Of a stretch of DNA of 64,000 nt, positions 52,795 through 61,873 are shown piece after piece. Numbering within the stretch: position 1 is the stretch's first letter; each line of letters opens with the position of its first letter. Source of the DNA: CAJBNH01 sp964447285. Lineage in GTDB: Bacteria > Myxococcota_A > UBA9042. The position numbers and the translations under genes are program-made. The notes under the pieces are model-generated. The model searched no databases. It was not told where the DNA came from and saw only the letters and a program-made list of their open reading frames with translations. The stretch covers positions 1 to 64,000 of the forward strand of contig CAYURO010000002.1 of assembly GCA_964447285.1 (NCBI GenBank), given 5' to 3'.

Positions 52795-53031
52795 ATGAGC
52801 AAGCAGACCATCATCCGCGTCAGCAACTCGTTCACCCGCAACGAGATCCGCATTCTCAAAGAGATCATCGACACGGCCACAACCCAGGAATTCCGGGGTC
52901 GCAACCATCTGATGAAGTTCATCGAGAATCCGCACTTCAGCCAACTCTACCGCAAGCTCGCCAGCATGCAGGAGAAGGCCGACAGCCTGCACACGATGGC
53001 CCGCACCGGTCAGCCGCTGCCGACCGAGTAG
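52795..53031 (+). CDS. Small protein of unknown function
   Basis: A 78-residue cytosolic protein beginning MSKQTIIRVSNSFTRNEIRI. It is hydrophilic and largely helical, with basic patches (RNEIRILKEI, RGRNHLMKF) and no cysteines or membrane segment. AGGAAGG precedes the ATG at correct spacing, and composition is less GC-skewed at the amino-acid level than shadow frames, supporting reality. I do not recognise a family. The basic helices could bind nucleic acid. It converges with the YyaL-like gene. Confidence 0.7.
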   Translation: MSKQTIIRVSNSFTRNEIRILKEIIDTATTQEFRGRNHLMKFIENPHFSQLYRKLASMQEKADSLHTMARTGQPLPTE

Positions 53032-53142
53032 AGCCCGGCCAAGACCAGACGCGCGGTCCTTGGCGCCCGACACGGCCAAGCCGGTCCCTTGCGCCCATCG
53101 CTCGCGCGCGCTTTCGCCCGGTCTCTTGCTCGGGTGCCACTC

Positions 53143-55422
53143 CTACAACAACTGCTGCACCAGTTCCCTCGGGTCGACCGTGGGCAGCTCGCACGCGCCT
53201 TCGCGACAGACATAAGCCGTGGCCCGTCCGTGGAGCGCCACTCGCTGGGCGACCGGAGGGGCCACCGCAGCAAGTGCCTGAATCCCCTCACCTGCCTGCG
53301 CCATCATCACCACGCGATGCGGCGAGAACGCGTCGCGCAGCGCGGTCAGAAACGGCTTCAGGGCCGACCGGTCGCTGCCCTGTGGCCACACCAGCACGAC
53401 CTCCCGCATGGGCGCGTGCCAGGCCTCGACCGCCAGCAGCATCTCGGCCAGCGCTCCGGGCATGTCTGCCAGACGCTCGCCAAACGCCCGCAGCGTCTGC
53501 TCGGCCCGATGGCGCCACTGCTCGTCACCCGTCAGCGCAGCCAAACGCACCAGATTCAAGGCCGCGACGGAGTTGCCACAAGGCTCTGCGCCGTCCTGGT
53601 CGGGTCGCACGCGCACAAGACCGTGCTCGCCGTCATCTGGCGTGGCAAAGTAGCCACCCCGCTGCGGGTCCCAGTGGTGTCGGTCCTGGGTCCCCTGCAG
53701 CTCCAACGCCGTGCGCAGCCAAACGACCGTCCCGGTCGCCTCGAACAGGTCCAGCAACGCTTGGATCAGAAAGGCGTAGTCGTCCAGAAACGCCCAAGTG
53801 CGCGACGGCCCGCCCAACCACGACCGCAGCAGCCGACCGTCCTGCTTCATGCGGTCCAGCAGAAAGCCCGCCGCTTGCTCTGCGGCCAGCACCCAGCGCG
53901 GCTCGTCAAATACGCGGCCAGCCCGGGCCAGCGCCGAGATTGCCAAGCCATTCCAGCTCATCAGGATCTTGTCGTCCCGCAGTGGCGGTTCACGGGTCTG
54001 ACGCCGCTCATACAGCCGGTCCAGACTCGCACGGGTGCGGCGCTGCAGGTCGTCCACCGACACACCGTGCCGCGCGGCCGCTTCCGGCCACGGCGTGCGT
54101 CGGTGCAGCACGTTGGCCCCCTCGAAGTGGCCTTGCGGACTCGCGTCGTACACATCGGCCAGCACGGCCGCTTCGTCGGGTCCCAACACGTCTTGCAACT
54201 CTGCCAACGTCCACACGAAGTACGCGCCTTCACGCCCCTCGCTGTCCGCGTCGGTGGCCGAGTGGAAGGCGCCGTCGGGGTGACGCATCTCTCGCAGCAG
54301 GTAGTCCAGCGTCTCGCGCACGACAAGCGCCAAGTCCGCGTCCCGCGACACCCGCCACGCGTCGACCGCAGCCATCACGATAAGCCCTTGGTCGTACAGC
54401 ATCTTCTCGAAGTGGGGCACCCGCCAACGCGCGTCGGTGCTGTAGCGGTGAAAGCCGCCGCCGACGTGGTCGTACAGCCCGCCCGCAGCCATCTGCTGCA
54501 GCGTGAAAACCGCCATGTGCATGGATTGTGCATCACCTGTGCGCCAATGATGCCTCAAAAGTGCTTGAACAGGGATCTGCGAGGGGAACTTGGGGGCTCT
54601 GCGCCGCCCGCCGCTCACGGCATCAAAGTCGCGCTTCACCTCGTCCACCACGGCGTCGGTGGCTTGCGTCCCCACCAACTCGCCAGGGTCGTCTCCCGAC
54701 AAGTGCTGTTGGACGGCCGCTGCGACCTGCTGACCGTGCTCGACCACACGGTCGGGATCTCGGGCATACAGATCCGCAAGCTGCGTCGCGATCTCAAGCA
54801 GGCCTCGGGTCGGCCCCCGCACGCCGTCTCGGGGCGGAAAGTACGTGCCGGCATAGAACGGCAACCCGACGGCCCCACTGCCCGCCTCCTCCGGCAGCGG
54901 CACCAACCACACGTTCATCGGCCAGCCGCCGTGGCCCTGCATGGCGTGGACGGCGGCCATGTGCACGGCGTCGACGTCGGGACGCTCCTCGCGGTCCACC
55001 TTGACCGGGACATAGCGCTCATTCAGCACGCGGGCGACGTCCAGGTCCTCGAAGCTCTCGTGCTCCATTACGTGGCACCAATGGCAGGTCGCGTAGCCGA
55101 CACTCAGAAACACGGGGCGGTTCAGCTGGCGAGCCTCGTTGAACGCCTCGGGACCCCAGGGTCGCCAGTCGACGGGATTGTGGGCGTGCTGGCGAAGATA
55201 GGGACTTGTCTGCAAAATCAGTCGGTTGGTGTACGTCGGCCGCGCTCCGGCAGGAGCGTAGGGGCCGCCGTGCGTTGCGGCATCGGGCGACGCACGGTCA
55301 GCCCCGACATAGTGGCGGGTGCGCGGCGCGTGGTCCAAAGGCTGTGCGGCCAGCGCGGCATCGAGATGCGCTTGCAGATCGGGGGGATAGGGAATCGATC
55401 CCGGGTGGGGGTTCTGGCTCAC
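53143..55422 (-). CDS. YyaL/spermatogenesis-associated 20-like thioredoxin-domain protein (DUF255)
   Basis: A 759-residue protein of the DUF255/YyaL/SSP411 family. The N-terminal thioredoxin-like domain has the diagnostic NPVDWRPWGPEAF, SVGYATCHWCHVMEHESFED (CxxC) and HGGWPMNVWL segments. A long alpha/alpha-barrel, N-acylglucosamine 2-epimerase-like domain follows (KMLYDQGLIVMAAVDAW, TDADSEGREGAYFVWT, DDKILMSWNGLAI). The start is GTG at 55422 with GGAGG four bases upstream; a frame extension to 55455 is less likely. The biochemical role of the family is unresolved. Confidence 0.93.
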   Translation of the reverse strand: MSQNPHPGSIPYPPDLQAHLDAALAAQPLDHAPRTRHYVGADRASPDAATHGGPYAPAGARPTYTNRLILQTSPYLRQHAHNPVDWRPWGPEAFNEARQLNRPVFLSVGYATCHWCHVMEHESFEDLDVARVLNERYVPVKVDREERPDVDAVHMAAVHAMQGHGGWPMNVWLVPLPEEAGSGAVGLPFYAGTYFPPRDGVRGPTRGLLEIATQLADLYARDPDRVVEHGQQVAAAVQQHLSGDDPGELVGTQATDAVVDEVKRDFDAVSGGRRRAPKFPSQIPVQALLRHHWRTGDAQSMHMAVFTLQQMAAGGLYDHVGGGFHRYSTDARWRVPHFEKMLYDQGLIVMAAVDAWRVSRDADLALVVRETLDYLLREMRHPDGAFHSATDADSEGREGAYFVWTLAELQDVLGPDEAAVLADVYDASPQGHFEGANVLHRRTPWPEAAARHGVSVDDLQRRTRASLDRLYERRQTREPPLRDDKILMSWNGLAISALARAGRVFDEPRWVLAAEQAAGFLLDRMKQDGRLLRSWLGGPSRTWAFLDDYAFLIQALLDLFEATGTVVWLRTALELQGTQDRHHWDPQRGGYFATPDDGEHGLVRVRPDQDGAEPCGNSVAALNLVRLAALTGDEQWRHRAEQTLRAFGERLADMPGALAEMLLAVEAWHAPMREVVLVWPQGSDRSALKPFLTALRDAFSPHRVVMMAQAGEGIQALAAVAPPVAQRVALHGRATAYVCREGACELPTVDPRELVQQLL

Positions 55423-55496
55423 GGGGCCTCCAGCGTCGGTGTGACGAGGCGGCATCGCAGCACGCAGGGGCCAACGTGGCCAGTAGTGACTGCGAA

Positions 55497-58151
55497 CTAC
55501 CCGGCGACTCTGGCGATCTCGGACTCGACCTCTCGCAAACGGTTCTGCACGGCGCTGTGTCGGGGTCCGCCGCCACGCCGGGTCAGGTAGGTCAAGTAGG
55601 ACCGCAGCCCAACGGCCAGACGCACGATGTCGCCAACCTCACGCAGGATCGTCAGCCCTTCCTCGAAGCACTCTGTGGCCTTGCGGTCCGTCACGGTCGC
55701 TCGGGCGCCCTTGTCCGCCATCGCACGGGTCCCCAGCACACCGCCGCGCACCAGCAGCGCCCGCGCCACCTGCAGCCGCGCACCGCTGTCGCGCGCCACC
55801 TGCACGGCCCGCTCGCTGTCCAGGTCGGCCGTTTCCAGGGCTTCACGCTCCAACGAGATCGCCGCCTGCACCCGGTGAATACCCGACAACAGCTCAGGAT
55901 CGTTGATCTCTCTGGCCTGCTCCAGCGCGTCCAGCATCAGCGCCGCCGCGTGCTGCCAGTCACCCGTCGCAATGTGAACCTCTGCCTGCAACACAACCAG
56001 CTCCACGCGCCGACTCGGGTCACCGATCTCGCTGGCCAGTCCAGTCGCCACTTCCCAACTCTGCAGTGCCTGCTTGTGCTTGCCAGACGCGGCCAGCACC
56101 TCTCCCTGCACGGTACGCGCCGCAGCAGCGCCCCAGCGGTCCTGAATCTGCTCGCAGATCTGCACCGCTTCGTGGACAGCCTCCACCGCGTCCGTGAAGT
56201 GGCCGCGGCCCATGTGGACCCGCGCGATGTTGCACAGCGACCGGGCCACCACGCGCCGGTCCTCCGACCGCCGCCGCAACGCAAGTGCCTTCAGAAAGTG
56301 GGCAAGGGCGTTCTTGTAGGCATCCACCTCACCGCGTACCAGCGTGATCACGCCCAGCTCGTCGCTGACATCGGCGATCCAACGGTGAGCACCCGCCACC
56401 CGCAAGTGCTTCAGCGCGCCCTCCAGAAACGACGTCGCCGCCTCGTACCGCCCCGACACGCGGGCCACCTGCGCCACCCGCAGCTGCACGATGCCGCAGC
56501 GCAAGTCGTCGTCCAGACAGCGCGCCATGTGCAGCGCGTCCAACAGCACCGGCTCGGCCTCGCGGTGGCGGCTCAGGCGCAAAAGGCTTCCACCGTGAGC
56601 CGTGCGCACATCACACGCCAGATCAGCGTCGTCGGGACCGGCCGTCCTTGCGCCAGAATCGTAGAGCGCCAGCGCCCGCTGCAGCTGCCCCACAGTCCTT
56701 GCCGCGTTGCCCGCTTCCATGTACAGCGCCGCGGCCTGCCGATTGCGGCCGCCCTGCTCATACAGCTCAGCGATGCGTGCAGTGTCGCCGACCGGGTCCT
56801 GTCGGGGCCGACTTCCCAACCACTGTGCAGCCAACCTTGCGTAAAGACTGCGCTTTTCGTATGGCATCTCGGCGAGGATCGCGGCCGGGTCGGTGGGAAA
56901 GGCAAACGCGAACTCCAACTCCCGCGTCATCTTCGGGTTCTCGACAAACACCAGCACGTCGATCGCTTGCAGCTGCATCATCGACGCCTTCAGGCTGACG
57001 CGGTCGCGCTCCGACAGGCTCTCGGAGGGCTCATGCCGCCCCCCCCGCAAGACGGACAGAATGCCGCCAAACCAGGTGACGGGGCCGAAGATGGCTGCGG
57101 CGTCGATGACCTCATGCAAGTCGCTGGGAAGTCTGGCAATGCGGTCGGGCAACGAGTGGCCGGATGGACTCACCGGTGGAGGCCGCCGCGCTTGTGTTTC
57201 GGCGTGATGTCCCAGATCACGGAAGGTCCAGGCACCGTCGGACGACACCACCTCGCCCGCCGCGATCATGCCGCGCATCTTGTCGATCATCCGCTCAGGG
57301 ATGCCGTCGGCCTCTGCCTGCAGCTGCTCCGACAGGTCCGCGGGAGCGCCCCGCACACGTTTGCTCAGATGCTTGGCCAACCCCTGCATCGACTCGGCGT
57401 CCAGTGGGTCCACACGCCAAGCGCGAATGGCGATCCCTTCGAGTGGCGGCCGGCGTGCCTCGACCAGCAGCGTGGCGGGCGAGTGGGCCAACGTGTCGCA
57501 GAGACCGGACAGCAGGATCTGCAGCTCCTCGTCGTCGTGATACGAAGCATCGACCTGCAGGACAAAGGGCCCTTGCTTGCCGCGGTGCCGAAGCAGGCTG
57601 CCGACGAACTGGACTGCCACGTGGTGAGGCGCCTCGTGCTGCCGCAGGGCCTCCTCCTCCTCACTGCCATCCTGCCCGCGCAGCCCCAGCAGGGGCGCCA
57701 CCGCCACCATGCACTCCGCCGCCTGCGCGCCGACCAAGACCGAAAGGCGCTCTTGCACGAACTTCCAAGGCTCAGGCATGCGCAACACATGCCCACCGCC
57801 GAGCAGCTCGAGCAGCAACCGACCCGCCAGCGTGGGCGGCCCGGCAAGCTCCTTGCCCACCACGACGCGATACCAACCCACGCCCCGGCGATCGGGGCTG
57901 ACCGCACGCTCCAGCTCATTCAAAAGTCTGGTCTTTCCCACGCCGGACGGACCGTAGACCCACGCCGCGCCCATCTGCCGCTTGTTCAGCGACTCGCGGA
58001 CGATGTTGTACAGCGCCTCGACCTCGGCACGGCGACCAACGAAGGGCACGGGCACGCCGAGGAGGGTCGTCACCTCGCGTCGCGCATCGCGGAACTCCGA
58101 CCATGTGCGGCGCATCGGGTTCTGTTCCGCGGAGTTCGGCTCTGTGGTCAT
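55497..58151 (-). CDS. STAND-type AAA ATPase with C-terminal TPR array
   Basis: An 884-residue cytosolic protein. Residues about 35-330 are an AAA/NACHT-like ATPase: FVGRRAEVEAL, Walker A GPSGVGKT (67-74), and a Walker-B-like FVLQVDASYHDDEEL in which the expected acidic run is preserved. A winged-helix/linker region follows, and about 450-860 are TPR helices (AARTVGQLQRALALYDSGAR, ALHFLKALALRRRSEDRR type). The layout resembles MalT/ATPase-TPR signal-transduction ATPases, but no DNA-binding or effector domain is evident. It may sense a ligand through the TPRs. It is divergent from mutS2. Confidence 0.82.
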   Translation of the reverse strand: MTTEPNSAEQNPMRRTWSEFRDARREVTTLLGVPVPFVGRRAEVEALYNIVRESLNKRQMGAAWVYGPSGVGKTRLLNELERAVSPDRRGVGWYRVVVGKELAGPPTLAGRLLLELLGGGHVLRMPEPWKFVQERLSVLVGAQAAECMVAVAPLLGLRGQDGSEEEEALRQHEAPHHVAVQFVGSLLRHRGKQGPFVLQVDASYHDDEELQILLSGLCDTLAHSPATLLVEARRPPLEGIAIRAWRVDPLDAESMQGLAKHLSKRVRGAPADLSEQLQAEADGIPERMIDKMRGMIAAGEVVSSDGAWTFRDLGHHAETQARRPPPVSPSGHSLPDRIARLPSDLHEVIDAAAIFGPVTWFGGILSVLRGGRHEPSESLSERDRVSLKASMMQLQAIDVLVFVENPKMTRELEFAFAFPTDPAAILAEMPYEKRSLYARLAAQWLGSRPRQDPVGDTARIAELYEQGGRNRQAAALYMEAGNAARTVGQLQRALALYDSGARTAGPDDADLACDVRTAHGGSLLRLSRHREAEPVLLDALHMARCLDDDLRCGIVQLRVAQVARVSGRYEAATSFLEGALKHLRVAGAHRWIADVSDELGVITLVRGEVDAYKNALAHFLKALALRRRSEDRRVVARSLCNIARVHMGRGHFTDAVEAVHEAVQICEQIQDRWGAAAARTVQGEVLAASGKHKQALQSWEVATGLASEIGDPSRRVELVVLQAEVHIATGDWQHAAALMLDALEQAREINDPELLSGIHRVQAAISLEREALETADLDSERAVQVARDSGARLQVARALLVRGGVLGTRAMADKGARATVTDRKATECFEEGLTILREVGDIVRLAVGLRSYLTYLTRRGGGPRHSAVQNRLREVESEIARVAG

Positions 58152-58300
58152 GTGTCGTCCCCGTTGGACAGGCCGTCACGGATCCGTTCGAGATGGGCAG
58201 TGGCCCCGTTCACGCCTGAGTCGACAGATGATAGAAGGCGGCCGCCCCCCCGGCAAGGCAGGAAGATCGCGCCGGATGCGCCACCCGGCCCCTGGAGCCC

Positions 58301-60766
58301 ATGAACGACCCACTGCGCCTCCAACGTGTGCTCAAGACCCTAGCCAGCCTGTGCCAGACCGATCTGGGCACCCGCCGCGCCGCCGAGCTGCCCTTTGCCC
58401 GCGACGTCACCGGGGCCGAGGCAAGGCTGGATCGCATCGGCGAGGCCACCTTGCTGCACGACTCGGGAGCGGTGGTCCCCCTGTGTCCGCGTCTGGACGT
58501 CACTGACCTGCTGGCGCACGGACAGCGCGGCGGAGTGCTGGATGGTCCTGAACTTGCTGTCATTTCCAAACTTGCCGGCACAACGGCGCGGCTGGTGCGG
58601 CAGCCCCGTACATGGCCGTCGCAAGTGCAGCAACTGCGCAGCGATGTCGCCGAATTGCCCGACCTGGGCCTGTTGGCCACCCTGCTGGCCGACGCCATCG
58701 ACGACGAAGGGCACATTCTGGACTCGGCCAGCCCCGAGTTGGCCCGCCTGCGAGCCGAGGTGCTGTCGATCGCCAGCCGCCTGCGCCGCCGAATCGGCGA
58801 GCTGGTCAAGGAAACCGACGAGCAAGGGCTGCTGCAGGACGAGTACTACACCCTGCGCGACGATCGGTACGTTTTGCCCGTGAAGTCCAGCGACAAGCGG
58901 GTGCTGGGCGGGGTGATCCACGGCACGTCGCAGACCGGTCAAACGGTGTACGTCGAGCCACCAGAGATGGTCGAGGGCAACAACCAGTTGTCGCTGGCGA
59001 TCGAGGCGGTGCGGCGGGAAGAACGTAGAATTCTTGCAGAGTTGACGGGGCTGGTCGCCGGTCAGTCCGACGATTTCCTGGATGCGGCAGAGCGCCTGGC
59101 GGCCTTGGACGTGGTCTTGGCGCAGTCGCGCTTGGCCGCCCGACTCGAGGCGCATCGTCCGCAATTCTCAAACACCGGGCGCATGTTCATCGACCGTGGG
59201 CGTCACCCGCTGCTGGTGCTGGACGGTGTGCAGGTGGTGGCCAACAGCGTGGACGTGACCCCTCCCGCGCGCTGGCTGATCGTCAGCGGCCCGAACGGCG
59301 GCGGCAAGACCGTGGTGCTGTCGACGGTGGGTCTGGCCATCGAGATGTCGCGTCTGGGGTTATACGTCACAACGGGGCCGGACACGCAGATCCCGTGGTT
59401 TGACGCGGTCGAGGTCGTACTGGGCGACGCGCAGGACGTCGAAGCCGGCCTGTCGACCTTCGAAGGCCACCTGCGGACGGTACAGCGGGCGGCGAGGGCG
59501 TTGGACCAGGCGAATGGCAGCAACGTATTGATTCTGCTGGACGAACTGGCAAGCGGCACGGAGCCAATCGCGGGCAGCGCCCTCGCCACGGCGCTGCTGG
59601 AGTACCTGGGCAGCCACGCAACGCCGTGCGTGGGTCTGGTGACGACGCACTTCGAGGCGCTGAAGCTGCTGCCCGTGCGCGACCCCGTGTTCGAGAATGC
59701 GGCGCTGGATCTGGACTCGCGCTCGCTGGCCCCCAATTACCGCTTGCGGATGGGGCAGATCGGCTCGTCCAACCCGCTGGCGCTGGCGGGGCGGTTGGGT
59801 CTGCCGGCGTCGGTGGTCGAGCGCGCCACGCGGCTGGCGGGCGGCGGCGGCAGCGAGGTGGCCCAGACCCTGCAACGGCTGGAAGAGATGCGTCATCAAG
59901 TGCAAGAGCGGCTGCTGGAGATCGAAAAGCAGCAACACCAGCTGGACCGGTCGCGCGCAGCCTTGGACGACCAGCGGCGCAACGAAGCCGTCGCGGCTGA
60001 GCGGCGCATCGAGAAGGCGGCTGCTGGTGCGCTGGAGCAAGTGTCTGCCGCGCTTCGGGATCTCGAGGACGCCAAGCGTGCAGGGCGTGAGGGCGACCGC
60101 AAGCGCATCGAGGACGCAGCCCGCACCCTGTCGGCGCGGCAGGTCGAGCTCGAGCGGCTGGAGCGACAGGCCCGTGAGGTCCGCGAGGGCAAGCCGCAGC
60201 GCAAGCCGTTGGATCCACAGAAGACCAAGGTCGACACGTCGGTCTGGCTCGAGACGCTGGGCCGCGCCGTCGTCGTCACCGAAGTGGACACGCGCAACCG
60301 CCGCTTCCGCGTGCGCGCCGGCAGCCTCGAACAGTGGTGCAGCGAAACGGACTTGCGCGAGCTTGCCGCCACCGACAAGGGTGGTCCGCAGAAGCTGCCG
60401 CCGCGCCCTGCCCCACCCACCGGCATCCGCCCCCTGCCCGCCACTGCCCGCCAGGTCACGCCAGACGCCGTCGACATGCTGCAAGCGACCGACGACGAGG
60501 ACACCCAAGCCCTGCGCACCACAGATCGCACCGTCGACCTCCGCGGCCACCGCGTAGACGAAGCACTGCGCGAAGTCGACCGCGCTCTGGATCGCGCGAC
60601 CGTCACCAACGCTCCGGGCATCTGCGTCATCCACGGCATGGGCACGGGGGCCGTCCGCGAGGCGGTTCGCCAACACTTGCGAAAGCATCCGCAGGTCGAC
60701 CGCTTCCGCATCGGCATCCGCGGCGAAGGCGGTGAGGGCGTGACGATGGTGTGGATTCGGCAGTAG
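58301..60766 (+). CDS. mutS2: MutS2 family ATPase/endonuclease
   Basis: An 821-residue MutS2. The core domain contains VKSSDKRVLGGVIHGTSQTG, Walker A GPNGGGKT (about residues 330-337), the STFEGHL signature, Walker B LILLDELASGTEP and the TTHFEALKLL H-loop. A long charged coiled-coil (about 520-640) follows, then the C-terminal Smr endonuclease domain (VDLRGHRVDEAL, VIHGMGTGAVREAV; about 745-821). MutS2 suppresses homologous recombination or acts on collided ribosomes, depending on species. The full length matches the family. A ribosome-binding TGGAG precedes ATG 58301. Confidence 0.96.
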   Translation: MNDPLRLQRVLKTLASLCQTDLGTRRAAELPFARDVTGAEARLDRIGEATLLHDSGAVVPLCPRLDVTDLLAHGQRGGVLDGPELAVISKLAGTTARLVRQPRTWPSQVQQLRSDVAELPDLGLLATLLADAIDDEGHILDSASPELARLRAEVLSIASRLRRRIGELVKETDEQGLLQDEYYTLRDDRYVLPVKSSDKRVLGGVIHGTSQTGQTVYVEPPEMVEGNNQLSLAIEAVRREERRILAELTGLVAGQSDDFLDAAERLAALDVVLAQSRLAARLEAHRPQFSNTGRMFIDRGRHPLLVLDGVQVVANSVDVTPPARWLIVSGPNGGGKTVVLSTVGLAIEMSRLGLYVTTGPDTQIPWFDAVEVVLGDAQDVEAGLSTFEGHLRTVQRAARALDQANGSNVLILLDELASGTEPIAGSALATALLEYLGSHATPCVGLVTTHFEALKLLPVRDPVFENAALDLDSRSLAPNYRLRMGQIGSSNPLALAGRLGLPASVVERATRLAGGGGSEVAQTLQRLEEMRHQVQERLLEIEKQQHQLDRSRAALDDQRRNEAVAAERRIEKAAAGALEQVSAALRDLEDAKRAGREGDRKRIEDAARTLSARQVELERLERQAREVREGKPQRKPLDPQKTKVDTSVWLETLGRAVVVTEVDTRNRRFRVRAGSLEQWCSETDLRELAATDKGGPQKLPPRPAPPTGIRPLPATARQVTPDAVDMLQATDDEDTQALRTTDRTVDLRGHRVDEALREVDRALDRATVTNAPGICVIHGMGTGAVREAVRQHLRKHPQVDRFRIGIRGEGGEGVTMVWIRQ

Positions 60767-60778
60767 GTCCGCAGGCGT

Positions 60779-61690
60779 CTACGGCTGCCGTGGCCGCGCG
60801 TACCCAACCAGACACTGCCCCGTCGTCCACGCGTGCGTGCTGCCCGGCCAACGAACCAGCCGCGTATTGACGACTTGCGAGCCCTCGCGCACCACCTGCG
60901 GCCGCTGCGGGTCCACGGCCATGCGCCGCACTTTGCCCGCGCGCTGGGCGATGAAGACGACTTGCGTGCCTTGCGCCCGCTCAACCACGCCGACCAGCGT
61001 CACGCCGTCGTCCGGACGCGTGTTGCCGTTGAGATCCGACGTGTCGCGGAAAAACACCAGGTCGCCGGGCCGGGCCTCGGCAGCCTCCACCGCAACGCCG
61101 ACAGCCTGCAGCTTGGCGTGCAACCCTGCGGCGTAGTTCACATTTCGGTCGACTTCCAGGTCCTGGCCAGCGGCCCGCAGCACATGGGCGACAAACGCGC
61201 GGTCGGCAAGTCCTGCCGTCCCCAACAACGCGGCGGCCGCCTCGACCCTCTGGGAAGCCCGCAGATCGTCGGGATAAGGCGTACCGGCCGGCATCGGACC
61301 CGCGGGCACCACCGACTTCGCTGCGGGTGAGGCAACCGCAGGCGACGGGCGAGGCTCGACCGGAGCCGCAGCAACCGTGGCAGGCGCAGCGGGCTTCAGA
61401 GCAGCGGGCGCTGGTCTTGCAGCAGGGCGGGGAGAAGACGGCCTCGGCGCGGCGGCAGCGTAGGCCCCAGGACGCTGTGACGGGGAGCCTGTGGAACCGT
61501 GTGCTGAAGCAGAGGCAGAAGGGACAGCGCGCCGCCCAAAGCGAACGTCCTGAGAGACGTTGGCCAGACCGGAGTCGAACCCGTACGACGGCGCAGGCAC
61601 CGACGGAACGCCCGCACAAGCTGAACCAAGCGATGCCACGCAAGCGCAAGTCAGCAGCCGCAGCCTGGCGGGACGAGGTCGGTCGTCCAT
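60779..61690 (-). CDS. Lipoprotein with degenerate NlpC/P60-like domain
   Basis: A 303-residue lipoprotein (lipobox-like SLGSAC). An Ala/Pro-rich linker (about 50-135) links to a C-terminal domain with the NlpC/P60 layout: helix LADRAFVAHVLRAAGQDL, then ARPGDLVFFRDTSDLNG and VTLVGVVERAQG. In active enzymes the helix reads D-C-S-G-F-V and the second strand has a His (THVGIY). Here Arg164 replaces the Cys and Leu232 the His, so it should be catalytically inactive and may only bind peptidoglycan. GGGGAG precedes ATG 61690. Assignment rests on the spacing of the motifs. Confidence 0.68.
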   Translation of the reverse strand: MDDRPRPARLRLLTCACVASLGSACAGVPSVPAPSYGFDSGLANVSQDVRFGRRAVPSASASAHGSTGSPSQRPGAYAAAAPRPSSPRPAARPAPAALKPAAPATVAAAPVEPRPSPAVASPAAKSVVPAGPMPAGTPYPDDLRASQRVEAAAALLGTAGLADRAFVAHVLRAAGQDLEVDRNVNYAAGLHAKLQAVGVAVEAAEARPGDLVFFRDTSDLNGNTRPDDGVTLVGVVERAQGTQVVFIAQRAGKVRRMAVDPQRPQVVREGSQVVNTRLVRWPGSTHAWTTGQCLVGYARPRQP

Positions 61691-61807
61691 GATTCTCCCC
61701 AGCTTCGCAGATCGAAGCGTCGCCGCCCCGCGGGCGGTTCCTCGCAGGATCAGGCACCTGCGCGGTTCGTCAACTTCCATGGATTTCGCGTCAAGGCGGT
61801 CCAGCGC

Positions 61808-61837
61808 TTGAGCATCAGGCCGTGCCGTGAATAGACT
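61808..61837 (+). promoter_or_regulatory. Putative promoter of the five-repeat lipoprotein
   Basis: TTGAGC (61808-61813) and TAGACT (61832-61837) are separated by 18 bp, 36 bp before ATG 61874. The -10 is identical to that of the tRNA-Arg promoter. Confidence 0.42.
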
Positions 61838-61873
61838 GGCGGCGCGGCCGTTGAAGCGGCCGGAGGTGTCATC

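Noticed and set aside
53089..58304. Very long plus-strand frames opposite the YyaL-like and STAND ATPase genes
   Set aside because: Same artefact of high GC: arginine/histidine/glutamine-rich, motif-free, and overlapping two well-supported minus-strand genes.
61560..61600. GGGTTCGACTCCGG on the minus strand resembling a tRNA T-arm
   Set aside because: No acceptor, D- or anticodon stems can be built around it; it lies inside the lipoprotein signal region of the NlpC-like gene.
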